Source: Mantis religiosa (taxonomy: Eukaryota; Arthropoda; Insecta; Mantodea; Mantidae). From it: a stretch of 64,000 nucleotides of DNA. Position 1 is the stretch's first letter; every line of letters begins with the position of its first letter. The position numbers and the translations under genes were made by a program. Below the pieces are notes generated by a model. It was given only the letters and a program-made list of their open reading frames with translations, searched no databases and had not been told where the DNA came from. Positions 21,213-31,691 of this stretch are shown piece after piece. The stretch lies in contig CM060954.1 in assembly GCA_030765055.1 (NCBI GenBank), positions 108,660,054-108,724,053 of the forward strand, given 5' to 3'.

Positions 21213-21470
21213 ATATTCGTCGCCAGGAAAGCTTTTGGTCTTATTTTAGATCTACTACAAGCTATTCCAGTAAGGAACGGCTGGGTTCGATTATAGACGA
21301 TACCAATTAACTCCAGTGATAAATTTAATGGAGACTGATAATAATCCCTTTGTGGTAACTTACCCTTGATTGAAAATTATTATTAACTGTCTCTGAATAT
21401 TAGTAATTAGTTTATGAACATTATTTCAAAATTTCTGTTTCTGCAATAGTAACAGGAATAATAATTATAT

Positions 21471-22515
21471 TAGGTTGTACAGTTGGTTTTTTATTTTGAC
21501 GTTTTTGAAAATTTATTGGGTTTCTTTGGTGTGTCAGTGCTATTTACAGAATGACTGGTTGAAGTCAATAAACAACCACAAAATGGAGATAACAAAAGTT
21601 GAACTTAGGGTCCTAAAACACTACTGTAAACAAGATTAGTTGCTGCTGCAGACTCAAGGAATATGTGAAGTGGAAGGAGAAGGTGTCGTTAATGAGGTGT
21701 GGCACAACGATGACTACAACGTTTGATCAGTAGAAACGACAAAAACTTAAGTTTTATCACATTATGGAAGACCTAAAGTATAGAATGTTGAGAATATACC
21801 CGTAGGTCTTCTGAACAACTTGGTACATCTAAAGATACCATCGCCACATTAAGACACTTGGAAAATCATACAGAAGCTATAGATCTGTACCTCATAATCT
21901 GAAACTTGAATAGGGTGAACGTGGAGTTCAGCTGTCGTCAGCTTATCCGTAATCCCATGAATGATAGATTTGTCAGGAGAATTGTCACTTATGATGAAAA
22001 AGGATATAGTACCGAAACGCCGATGCCTCGAAACAGTAGCTTGATCCCCGCCAACCTGAAGTCATCGTTAAAACAAAACAGTTTGGTCCCAAAGTAATTG
22101 TTGTGCCTCTGGTAGAATTTTGAAGGTGCAATTCACTGGGATTTGTTCCAAACGGACGGGCGATTGATGTGGAGTCTTATTCTCAACAGTTCGAAAGAGT
22201 TCATGACCTTTTGAGACAAAGATATCCAGCATAGATTAACCAAAATAGAGTTCAATTACAACCCCATTACTGCACGAACAACAATGGAAAATTTAAGGAA
22301 TTGGGAGGAATTGAACTGCTACCTCATCCAGCATACAGCACAGATCTTTCATCATCAGTATATTATTTCTTTCTAATCATGGCCTATTTTCTACGTGGAC
22401 GAAATCCTTCCCATAAAAAACCAGAGACTGGTACCATAATGGAATAATAAACCTCGCTGAAAGATTTCTCATTGACCATGGAAACTAATGGTTTACACTT
22501 TGAAAATTACTTAAT
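21471..22515 (+). mobile_element. Mariner family M3, copy 1
   Basis: It aligns with 26221-28985 along its length. The left end starts near the TA at about 21469 (ggttgtac...). The right end is replaced by the GGT array at 22521, immediately after the transposase C-terminal codons. No right terminal repeat is visible. Confidence 0.75.
21583..22500 (+). pseudogene. Mariner transposase M3 copy 1, heavily decayed
   Basis: From ATGGAGATAACAAAAG near 21583 the frames give a mariner-like N-terminus (LRVLKHYC), AEGICEVEGEGVV, a degenerate KDTIATLRHLENHTE, then CRQLIRNPMNDRFVRRIVTY followed by DEK. Later come FEGAIHWDLFQTDG and a degenerate GRNPSHKKPETGT. The third-aspartate region reads ELLPHPAYSTDL with the last residues lost. 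Stops and frameshifts are frequent and the first metal-binding aspartate (TYDEK) is kept. It parallels the copy at 26378-28980. Confidence 0.75.
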
Positions 22516-22520
22516 TTGTT

Positions 22521-22977
22521 GCGGCGGTGGTGGTGGCAGTGGTGGTGGCGGTGGTGGTGGCGGCAGTGCCAGCGTTGGCGGTGACGGTCACGGTGGTGGT
22601 GGCGGTAGCGGTGGCGCTCGAGGTGGCGGTGACGGTGCTGGTGGTGGCGGTGGTGGGGGTGTTGGTGGTGGTGCTGGTGCTAGTGCTGGTGGAGGTGGTG
22701 GAGGTGGTGGTGGTGGTGCTGGTGGAGGTGGTGGTGGTGGTGGTGGTGCTGGTGCTGATGGTGGTGCTGGTGGTGGAGGTGGTGGTAGTGGTGGTGGTGA
22801 TGCTGCTGGTGGTGGTGGTGGAGGTGTTGGTGGTGGTGGCGGTGGCGGTGCTGGTGGTGGTGCTGGTGGTGTGGTGGTGGTGTTGGTGGTGGTGGCGGTG
22901 GCGGTGCTGGTGGTGGCGGCGGCGGCGGCGGTGGTGGTGGTGGTGGTGGTGGTGGTGGTCGTTGAGGTGGTTGTGGT
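22521..22977 (+). repeat. GGT/GGC trinucleotide array, 0.46 kb
   Basis: An imperfect array of GGT units with GGC, GCT and GTT variants, strongly G-rich on the plus strand. It directly abuts the mariner C-terminus. The long Gly-rich and Val-rich open frames across it come from the repeat. Confidence 0.97.
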
Positions 22978-24640
22978 AAATTGCCGTGAGTTATATAAAT
23001 GTTAAACCGAAAATTCCTCGGTTACGACCACTAAATCTATATTATACGATTGCGGTCTTTAAGCGCTACAGACTGCTGGTACTCCATCAAAATAAACGCT
23101 TTTGTAAGACTGAATAGCATTAAGGAAAAAGGATGCAAATTTGAGGGATGTTCGCCTCTTTATAAACCCATGCCTGAACATCAGTACCCCTTGACCTGAT
23201 TTAATAAGAAGGAAGAGCCGAATTCTATTCCCTTAACATTGAAACCTACAGGTTTATTAGATCATCTCCTCACTTTTTAATTTTATGAATATCACTTCTA
23301 TATTTATTAAGCCGAGTAATCAAAATAGTTTCCTAAATTTAGCTTCACCCTGGAATCACCAATATAGGTAATTCTGAAACAGAATTTTTGACCAGGTGGT
23401 TAAGTTTCTCGCTCCCGTTCCAATTTCTGGAATTCTCTTCTTCGTGATTTTCTGCACATCTTGCCACTTTTGAACATAACTGATTTCCAGATATGCATTA
23501 AACTAATGGGTATGTTTTTAATCGATTTCACTAGAATATACATTTAGTAGAATCTTGTTTATGTAATAGCGACAATGTTACCACCATATTACTTAAACTG
23601 CAAGAACTAAATTTCTGAAATCTTAAGGTGCTACTGAGCAAAGTTCAATGAATGCAAAACCTTCATGTTTTTCCAGCCGCCATTCAAGGCGAAGTCCCTA
23701 CATTTTAAAGCGTTTCTACATTATCTTACTAAACATTAACTGAAGGTGTTCATAAACCGTTTCATTACACTCAAATGAGTATATCATCTTAGAAAATGCC
23801 ATTTACACGGCATCCAACCTTTTGCACATATATACAACTTTATCTTGTAGCACTTCTGAGATTCGCGTTGGACAAATTCTTGGACGTCTCCAAAGCCATT
23901 ACTCAACAAATCACCACGAAAACTTTATCATTTATGAATGCATTGATTAAATTTGTATTTGCCTTCTGCTTTTTGAATACAATCACTTTAAAGGTCATAC
24001 CTATGGCCAAAGTTGGGTCGTTAATTTCAAAAATGTTTTTAAATAATTTAACACTGATACATTCGAAAGCAGACGATCAATTGGTCTTTCATTTTAAATT
24101 GTGTTATACTACATGAATATTCTAAACACGTAGTTATGGGTTTTATTTATTGCAACTAATATTTCAGAGAGAGCTTTACCAGTATTTTTAACGAAGTCTA
24201 ATCATCGACCGTACTAAGCTTTTTGTCGAACAGCATCAATCGCGAAATGTGACAAAGAAGTAACGCAATTCTCTGCGACTGACAGTTGCAGCAGGAAAAT
24301 GCAAGTGATGGATCATTCTGGCCATTGGCTAAGCACCATGTTCTGACACCGCATGTCATGTTCTCCAACTCGATCATTGCGGCCCTGGGGCAATCCTCGC
24401 AATCAGACAGATAATTCCATTCCATAAATCGTGCTGCATGCAAGTGTTAACAGTGTACCTGCATGAAAAACCCACAGGCTCCTGCAGAAATAATAAGCTC
24501 ATCGAACGAAATAGAGCACAATAATGAACTACTCAGCAAGAACATCCAAATATAAATTTACCTGAGGCTAAAATATGTAAATGACAAACATTTCAAAACA
24601 AATAAGATTTGTTGCGTGTTGGAAATTATTTTTTCTTTCA
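22978..24640. other. No gene recognised
   Basis: AT-rich. A 106-codon plus-strand frame at 23796-24116 has no motif. A minus-strand cysteine-containing frame at 24198-24443 is noted as a finding. Confidence 0.4.
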
Positions 24641-24646
24641 TTCTAG

Positions 24647-24866
24647 CCGTGTGTAGGCTAAATTGTGGAAACGTAGAGTCAGACTGAAAAATGCAATGTC
24701 ATAGCCGGGATTTGAACCATGGATCTTCTGGTCTCAGTTTAGCCGCTCTAACCCTTCAGCTACTATGGTCAACGTGCCGATATGACATTAAATTCTCCAA
24801 CTGACTTGTATTTTCCCGGTAAACCACTTAGGAGTTTTCAAACACATGAGACAACTACCTTAATGG
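24647..24866 (-). repeat. SINE B, truncated
   Basis: The minus strand carries the tRNA-like head (gggatttgaaccatgg on plus) and tail up to aatggcgactta. It stops inside the family body and joins directly to the 3' part of SINE A. Confidence 0.8.
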
Positions 24867-24869
24867 CGA

Positions 24870-24999
24870 CTTACCCGGGGTTTTCTCTGATAGACGAATG
24901 TCAGGTAACTCTAAGTTCCATGGACCCAGGACTCATTTAAGCATCATTTCACCCATTACATTCATCGTCCGATATGACTTAACGTTGGAGGGCATAAAA
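24870..24999 (+). repeat. SINE A 3' fragment fused to SINE B
   Basis: Begins mid-body (ccggggttttctctgatag) and runs to gttggagggcataaaaaaac. No head and no target duplication was seen. It sits in opposite orientation to the SINE B it adjoins. Confidence 0.75.
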
Positions 25000-25239
25000 A
25001 AACGTAATGTCTTTGGGAAAAATTTTCCTCACTGATTATTCTGCCACCTGAATTCATTTCATCTCTTAACTTTTCCAAAAACATTTTATTTATTTACTTT
25101 TGAAGACGACTTAGAATCATATACTCGATTAAATCTCGGTATCCACGTTTTGTACAGTACTACACAGTTAAAACTCCATGGTGCAACAGTCCCTACTGGG
25201 CTAACGTCTGCCCACCCGACTGCCGGCCTCACGCCCACA

Positions 25240-25435
25240 TATGCAAACTAGAGGTGGGCAATCATCCAGCCGATACGGGTGGGAGATGTGGTCAGCATCT
25301 CGGCATCCCCAGCCGCAGATTTGGCTTTGTAGACCAGGAGGTGGGATCGATCCCGGGCGCCTTCCTTGGCAGGGAACCAAAGCAGAACTCCTTACCGCAT
25401 TACGCCAACGCGCGGTAGGTTAAGCACGCAGAGAG
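25240..25435 (+). repeat. Possible tRNA-like retroposon fragment
   Basis: GC-rich island with a B-box-like GTGGGATCGATCCCGGG near 25342. The surrounding DNA is AT-rich. No second copy was found in the window, and the remainder of 25000-26215 holds nothing I can name. Confidence 0.3.
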
Positions 25436-26663
25436 AAGGCAAATATAATTTAATGTCATACAACTAACTTGAAGTTCCCTTTGGTCGCTTTGCGATTAAT
25501 ATTAGTGGAGTATCGCAGTTGCATAGTAAATGGTTAAAGTTCAATTTTAGACAAGGATGGAGGATAAAAGCCTTCTGCATTGATTGCGACATGGTGTGTT
25601 TATTTAACTGGGGTGGGGGTGTTGATAGATTACATCCAAGATCCTCTTAAGAACTCACAAGGTCCTCACAAGGCAAGAGAGGTTTTGAAATAGATGTGTG
25701 GAATCAAGTGCCTTAGGAAGTCTGTTTCAATTTAACTTAAGTGTCCAAGATTAAACACTACTGTATCCCAGCGGTGAGAGTACTGTACACAATTGTTGAC
25801 ATTGTTGATACGCGTCTACCCTTTCGGCGATACGAAATTGGAGGTTGATCGTTTTTAGGGGCAGTGAAGGGGTTGAGCTCTTCGAAGTCTATTTGTGACA
25901 TTCAGGAAAGAGCATTGAACAGTTTCACTCTTGCCTATTTCGGTTTATTGTGGGCGATGTGTCCCGCCGTCCTTAAACCAAACCTAACATGGTTGAGATA
26001 AGTAATACTTCAGTATGAATGATACAAATAAACTGTTGTGATTATTGTAGTTCATTATTTTTACAGGGCATTGAAAAGTGCAAGTTTTAATTCACAAATT
26101 ATGGAAAGTGATTCCAAATAAATGAAATATTGCTCCGTCACTTTGTATAATCACCCATTTTCTGTTTCATTTGCGAATTAAAGCAGATGTTTCGTTTTTA
26201 TTTTACCAATAGTTTTAGTATTAAGTTGTCTCGTAAGTAATGCCAGTTTTTTGTTATTTTGGTGTTTTGGAAAACTTCTTGGATTTCTTTGGTTCGTTAA
26301 TGCTATTTACATAATGCCATGGCTAGTATTGGTACATTGCGAGCTTGTATCAGTCTTCAGTTTTTAACAAGTAATAAAAAATGGAGATAACCACATTATA
26401 AAGCTGCCGCAGCTCGAAGGATATGTGAAGTGAAAGGAAAAGGTGTCGTTAGCGAGCGTGTGACAGAATGATGGTTCCAACGTTTCAACAAAGGAGACTT
26501 AAGCACTAAAGATTTGTCACTTTCTGAAAGATCTAAAGTATGAAATATTGAGGATATACACCAATCCACAAAACATACCCGCAGGCTTTCAGAAGAACTT
26601 GGTGCAGCAGAACATACTATACATCGCCACATTAAAACACTTGGAAAATCATACAGATGCTGT

Positions 26664-26904
26664 TATCGTTGTTGTAAATTACGTCCTCCGATGTTAAGTC
26701 ATATCGGACGATGAATGAAATTGGTGAAATGATGCTCAAATGAGCCCGGCTTCCATAGAACTTAGAGTTACCCAATATTCGTCTTTCAGGATAAGGGAAA
26801 ACACCGGGAAAACCTTATCCAGGTAACTCACCCTGAGCGACATTCGAACTCGGAACCTCTTGAACTTGAGGCAGACATGGTACCCCCACGTTACTGAGGC
26901 GGGC
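26664..26904 (-). mobile_element. SINE A copy 6, inside mariner M3
   Basis: A 241-bp copy with an exact 12-bp duplication TACAGATGCTGT (26652-26663 and 26905-26916). The minus-strand head shows GAGTTCGAATGTCGC at the B box. The interrupted transposase codons resume exactly after the duplication. Confidence 0.93.
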
Positions 26905-26935
26905 TACAGATGCTGTGGATCTGTACCACATAGGG

Positions 26936-27883
26936 GAGGGGATCCATCCCCTTCAGCTGCCGTGGTGCGGGCGATGCGGATCCTTAGCACTCTTGGTACC
27001 TCTGACGTTACTAGAGGAACCTCGGGCCGAACATTCGAGCCCCTCCTTGATTGGAAGTTGTTCGGATTGGGTTGGACAAAGGTTACCCATAGCCATGGAA
27101 GATCGGGTACGTCTCCGGACGGGGTTGAGGGAAGCCTTTAATATTTCCGCGTACTAGCCAGCATAGCTAGTAGAAGGTGTGCTAGATCACCTGGCAGTAG
27201 AGGTCATATTGTAATATACTCACTTTGTTTAGGAAGGTCAAGTTGCCGCCAGGCGTCCAGCTCCTTTTGGCTGGTTGGAAATTTTCGTAGTAGTGCTTCT
27301 ACGAAAACAAATGGTAGCTGTGATCTAGCCAGCCATAAATAGGATATGGAGCTGGCTGGCCGGGAAATGTTGGATTGACCTTCGCTTTTGTTACATCTCT
27401 CCACGCCTGTGGAATGTTATGTTGTATTGTGTTTAGTTTGGAATAAAAGAGGTATGTGGAATTCAGAAAGAATGGTGTATTTGATTGTGTCCCGTGTGTG
27501 TCCCGTATATTCTAGGTTTTAGTGTGGGTAATTTACCTCTCACTCTCTGAGTTGTGTCCCACAGTGGTATCCTTGGAATGGTTCAACGATTTGGTTCATA
27601 GCGGCATATTGAAATATTTCCAGGGATATCACCATATCGGTAGCCTTCCCAATTTGGAGTTGGCGCGCGTAAGTGGCGTATCCACTTCCATCCCGCCTTG
27701 AGTCCATAGGACCAGATTGGGGAGGGGGCTTATGAATCTCTAAGTCTTGCCTTATGGAAAGCTCCACGGAGGTGCTTGGCGCCCTTTTGGTACAGCTCGG
27801 TAACTCCCTGGTCGAAGGGGGCACGGATCCTTGGTCCTACGTGTCCAGGAATAATGACATTAGAACCTCTGGCATAACCTCAT
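26936..27883. mobile_element. Unidentified 0.95-kb insertion in mariner M3
   Basis: Comparison with the uninterrupted copy at 21471-22515 shows that this segment breaks the transposase between GATCTGTACCACAT and CCTCATGAACTGACACC. The flanks ACCACAT and ACCTCAT look like a 7-bp target duplication with one mismatch. The insert is GC-richer than its surroundings. An open frame at 27540-27824 (minus) matches nothing I know, and there are no clear terminal repeats. Confidence 0.6.
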
Positions 27884-28210
27884 GAACTGACACCTCAGTA
27901 GGCTGAACGTAGAGTGGATATCTGTTGTCAGATTATCCGTATTTCCAGGGATGATAGATTTCTCAGGAGAATTGTTACTTGTGATGAAAAATGAAGGTAT
28001 TACCGAAACCTTATGCCTCGAAACGGTGGCTTGATCCCCACCAAGTTGCCAAAGTCATCGTTAAAAAATTAGTTCGGTCCCAACGTAATGTGTCTGGTGG
28101 AATTTTGAAGGTGGGATTGAATGCGAGTTTGTTCCAAACGGGCAGGTGATTGATCCCGATCTTTATTCTCAATAACTGGAAGTAGTTCCGAAATTTTGAG
28201 ACGGAGATAT

Positions 28211-28641
28211 TGTGGTGAAGCTATACCCTCGTGGCATTATTTATTTATTATGCAGATGTTGGTATCGCTAGCGGACCCGGAGTGAGGATAGATTCGTGCT
28301 TTGTGCACGAGGCTAACATAGCGTGGCGCTTGTTTTTGTCTTTCTTGGTGAACCTTGTTAGGGAATAGACGCATAGTAGGATATAGTGCAACCACATCTC
28401 TTCTGAATCCAACTTAAAATGCAAATGTGTTTTTGTTTATTTCAATTGTAACTTAAGTTTATTAACTGTGTTTAAATCAAAGTAACTTTCGTTTTTGATT
28501 TAACATTTTATTTTAGACGCCACCTAATAAAACGACCTTTTAGTGTCCCGAATCCTCTCATGCCATTCGAATTGACTCTTAGTACCATCTAGTTACGTTC
28601 CCACAAGTTCGTAATTAACGTCAATTAAAATAGTTACGACA
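28211..28641. mobile_element. Solo-LTR-like insertion, 431 bp
   Basis: Starts TGTGGTGAAGC and ends TTACGACA, the TG...CA form of long terminal repeats. Flanking ATAT at 28207-28210 and 28642-28645 is a 4-bp duplication. Removing one ATAT restores the mariner sequence (gagatatccagc). A polyadenylation-like AATAAAA lies near 28527. No internal LTR-element genes are present, so a solo LTR left by recombination is the simplest reading. Confidence 0.65.
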
Positions 28642-29045
28642 ATATCCAGCATTAGTTAACCGAAATACAGTTCTATTGAAACAGCGCAATGCAACAAGTC
28701 ATATTGCACGATCAACCATGGAACAAATTCAGGAATTGGGATGAATGGAACTGCTACCACACCCAGCATACAGCCACGATCTCCCACCGTCAGATAATTC
28801 TCTTTTTCGATTCATAGCCCATTTTCAAAGTGGAAGAAATTTTGACAATGAAACAGTGAAAGGGGGTGTCACAGAATTCTTCCCATCAAAAACTACAGAC
28901 TGGCACCTTCATGGGATAATAAACCTCGCTGTACTATGGTACAAGACCATAGAATCTATGGGCGTATACTTTCAAAATTAGTTAATTGCTTGGCAGAACA
29001 CACATCAAATAATTGTTTTTCTTAAAAAGACGAAGTTACTTATTA

Positions 29046-29483
29046 TAAAGTATCCATAGGTATACCCCCTAAATTTTTAGGGGTTTAGCTAAGAGAATTC
29101 CCAGCATGTGTGTACCATAGTTTGTAACTACGTAATCTGCTGGTACGAAGGTTTCAGTTTTCGGGCACGAATATTTTCCTCTTTTTGTTCTCTATTTTAA
29201 TTCTTGCGCATGTAACCGCTTTCTCTGTTTGGTTTGGCCATCTAATGATGACAGTTGGGTTGCCATATTATTAAAACGAGTCCAGAATTTAGTTTTAATA
29301 TCAGTTTGCTTTTTATTTTCTGTTTAGAGAGCAATATTCTAATAAAAATTCCATATTTCCTATTATTAAGAGCTATTTGGGGAATATTCAGTAAAATGTG
29401 CACGTTGCCAGCAAACGTTGTGGATTGCATTAATTTTGAATATGTAATATGTTGTAAGACTTGAAGCTTTCGTGGCGAGCGTT
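29046..29483. other. No gene seen
   Basis: AT-rich spacer with overlapping chance open frames on both strands. Confidence 0.4.
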
Positions 29484-29623
29484 ATGGATTATTGCTTCAC
29501 GGGTGATCAGCCGCGTCAAATTGATGAAGATCGAGCTTTCGGCCATTGTGAACTCTATGACCTTCATCAGGAACTGAGTGATGGCTACGGCATGTGCCAC
29601 TATTTATACTTCAATCGGTAGGC
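29484..29623 (-). repeat. PLE2 terminal repeat, left
   Basis: Inverted partner of 30834-30973. On the minus strand it contains the CTGATGAAGG...GGCCGAAAGC core. Related to the PLE1 end near 15533. Confidence 0.88.
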
Positions 29624-29702
29624 AATTGGTCCTGTTGCGAAACACTCTTCTCTGGGTCTCCCTGATATCACGGTTACTGTAGCCATTCTGTAAGGGGGTA
29701 CT

Positions 29703-30759
29703 CTAGACGTATTGTATCTCTCGGTGTATGTTGTCTGCATATGAAATGTTCAGTGCCCGGTGGAACAGGGTGGAGGTGACTGTCTTCTTCTGTGTCGGAT
29801 GATGGTGACTGGAGGCATCTAAGTATTGGTTTGTGTGGGTGGGCTTCCTGTATACTTTATGGCCAAAGCTGCCATCCAGTTTCCTGTTGACTAGCACAAC
29901 CAGGAAGGGAAGGGAACTATTATACTCGACTTCCATGGTGAATCTGATGTTCGTGTGTAAATTGTTGAGATGGTTTAAAAAGATGGCAAGTTTTTCTTTC
30001 CCGTGGGGGCACACGACAAATGTGTCATCCACGTATCTAGAGAAAGCCTTCGCTTTGTCGGGTGCAGTGTGCAGTGCCGTGTGCTCAAAGTTTTCCATGA
30101 AGAAATTGGTGATGATAGGTGAGAGAGGAGAGCCCATGGCTACTCCATCCGCTTGTTCATCGAACTGGCCGTCGTAGGTAAAATAGGTGGGATTAAGCGT
30201 GTGTCGGAAGAGCTGGGTGATGTCCTGTGGGAAATGTTCTGCATAAGTCTAAGCGAATCTTCAAGAGGTACTCTGGTGAAAAGGAACTCAACATCAAAAC
30301 TAACTAAGAAGTCTTCTGCAACCAATTTAGAGAGGAAATCGCCTGGACAAATTGCCGGAAATGCCTAATATGATGGTGACAGGAGCCGACAAGAGGATTC
30401 AGCAGCGTGGTCAGATATTTGGCCAGCTGGTAAGTTGGTGAACCTATGGCGCTCACAATGGGCCGGAGAGGTACCTCGGGCTTGTGAATTTTCGGCAGCC
30501 CGTAGAGCCTGGCTGGAGCGGATGCTTGTGGCGTTGCGTCCTTCCACACCTCAGGAGTTAAACTGGAATGCTTGCTCACGTTCAAAGTAGATCTAGTGAT
30601 CGTGGCTGTGGGGTCCTTCCCTATCTTCTTGAAGGCGGGGTCTTCCATGAGTTGTCTGATTTTCTGATCATAGACTGCAGTCTCCATTAAAACAGTGGCC
30701 TTGCCCTTATCGGCAGGTAACACCGTCAAGGTGGGATCACGTTTAAGTATTTCCAACAC
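29703..30759 (-). pseudogene. Penelope-like reverse transcriptase, frameshifted
   Basis: Three overlapping frame blocks on the minus strand. Block 1 (30759-30304) has TVLPADKGKATVLMETAVYD, ARLYGLPKIHKPEVPLRPIV and SAIGSPTYQLAKYL. Block 2 (30325-30140) has EDFLVSFDVEFLFTRVPLED. Block 3 (30137-29703) has MGSPLSPIITNFFMENFEHT and the catalytic SRYVDDTFVV near 30035, then LPFLVVLVNRKLDGSFGHKV. The polymerase aspartates are intact. Frame breaks lie near 30304-30325 and near 30138-30150. The reading stops after the region that would lead to the endonuclease, which is absent. Confidence 0.88.
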
Positions 30760-30833
30760 TGGGCAGAAACTGAAGAGTCAATCCACCCGGTCATGTTGAT
30801 CACCCGATCATTGGCCAGGGCAGGGCGAGATCC

Positions 30834-30973
30834 GCCTACCGATTGAAGTATAAATAGTGGCACATGCCGTAGCCATCACTCAGTTCCTGATGAAGGCCAT
30901 AAAGTTCACAATGGCCGAAAGCTCGATCTTCATCAATTTTACGCGGCTGATCACCCGTGAAGCCATAATCCAT
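30834..30973 (+). repeat. PLE2 terminal repeat, right
   Basis: Inverted partner of 29484-29623. Plus-strand order: GCCTACCGATTGAAGTATAA, then the hammerhead-like core, ending GTGAAGCCATAATCCAT. Confidence 0.88.
30887..30938 (+). ncRNA. Hammerhead-like core in PLE2 terminus
   Basis: CTGATGA (30887-30893), a 6-bp stem II (GGCCAT...ATGGCC) and GAAA (30917-30920) appear in hammerhead order. One extra A sits before stem II, and a clear stem III with a cleavage triplet is not evident. An alternative 8-bp pairing of TGATGAAG with CTTCATCA downstream could form instead. The motif belongs to the family but activity is doubtful. Confidence 0.45.
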
Positions 30974-31691
30974 GTAATATGTTGTAAAATTAAAGAATTG
31001 AAAATGATTTAAGTATGATGTAATTAAGGCAACTTGAATTCATCACATACTATGAAACTTCGCATTTATTTTCTTTGATGGTCTAATATTTGTGCAAAAT
31101 CCGAAGAAATTAAATGTGTACCTAAAATGCCTGAACACTCACCATCAACCTCTTAGAAGTTACTAAATATCTGCGTTAAGAGGTAAGGCTTACATTTGAT
31201 TACAAGACACTTACAGACGTGTGCAATTTATTAGACTGATTCATGTTTTTTAAATTTGCTTCAGTTTATCATTCAAAATAATAGTTATTTTTACTATTAT
31301 AGGTTATTTACTATTATAGGTATTATATTATAGTTATTATAGGTATTTTAGTTTACCGCCGTAACCTACTTAAATTTGTCGTAATTCTTTCCCTTGCTAT
31401 AATAGGACGCATAATCAATGAAATTTCTCTTTTAATAATAGCTGCGGGATTTTTCTTGTACCACTATGGTGGTAGCTCTGAATTAAGAGCAGCCATTTTC
31501 TTCATGACTGTTTATCCAACTGTTTGGTGATATTGCTTTCATTTGGAGAATGTAGTAACTGAAGATTGTTATTATTTGCCCTTCTTGTGTTTTATGGCTA
31601 ATATATCCTCAGTATTTATTATTAATTGATTTCAAGCCAGGTAACATCGTGTATCCCATCCTTAGCATTCATACTGATTCAAAAGCTAGGT

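Larger units (their letters stand above)
26378..28980 (+). pseudogene. Mariner transposase M3 copy 2, interrupted
   Basis: Recognisable pieces in order are: ARRICEVKGKGVVSERV; STRRLSEELGAAEHTIHRHI; CRQLSVFPGMIDFSGELL (frame-shifted), followed by a VTCDEK-like site; GLIPTKLPKSSL; and ARSTMEQIQELG. A stop follows, then MELLPHPAYSHDLPPSD, then NFDNETVKGGVTEFF and WHLHGIINLAV. The expected second aspartate before NA.SHIARS reads as arginine. Three insertions plus stops make it dead. Confidence 0.75.
26221..29045 (+). mobile_element. Mariner family M3, copy 2, with three nested inserts
   Basis: Same family as 21471-22515. The left end is near taagttgtctcgtaag. The right end is uncertain, near 29045. 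It is interrupted by a SINE A (26664-26904), an unidentified insert (about 26936-27883) and a solo-LTR-like insert (28211-28641). Subtracting these leaves roughly 1.2 kb, a normal mariner length. Confidence 0.78.
29484..30973 (-). mobile_element. Penelope-like element PLE2 with inverted termini
   Basis: A 1.5-kb element bounded by two 140-bp inverted repeats (29484-29623 and 30834-30973), nearly identical, enclosing a minus-strand reverse transcriptase fragment. The GIY-YIG endonuclease segment and the N-terminal region are missing. Inverted terminal repeats at a 5'-truncated end are a known configuration of Penelope-like elements. No target duplication was identified. Confidence 0.82.

Noticed and set aside
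22472..23005. 177-codon glycine-rich open frame
   Set aside because: It is the translation of a GGT/GGC array; the second frame gives poly-valine equally well, and no promoter, signal peptide or flanking gene structure supports it.
31280..31350. Possible satellite or CRISPR-like array in the ttactattataggt strings
   Set aside because: Only a few imperfect AT-rich repeats, no spacers and a eukaryotic context; simple slippage inside the Tc1 leader.
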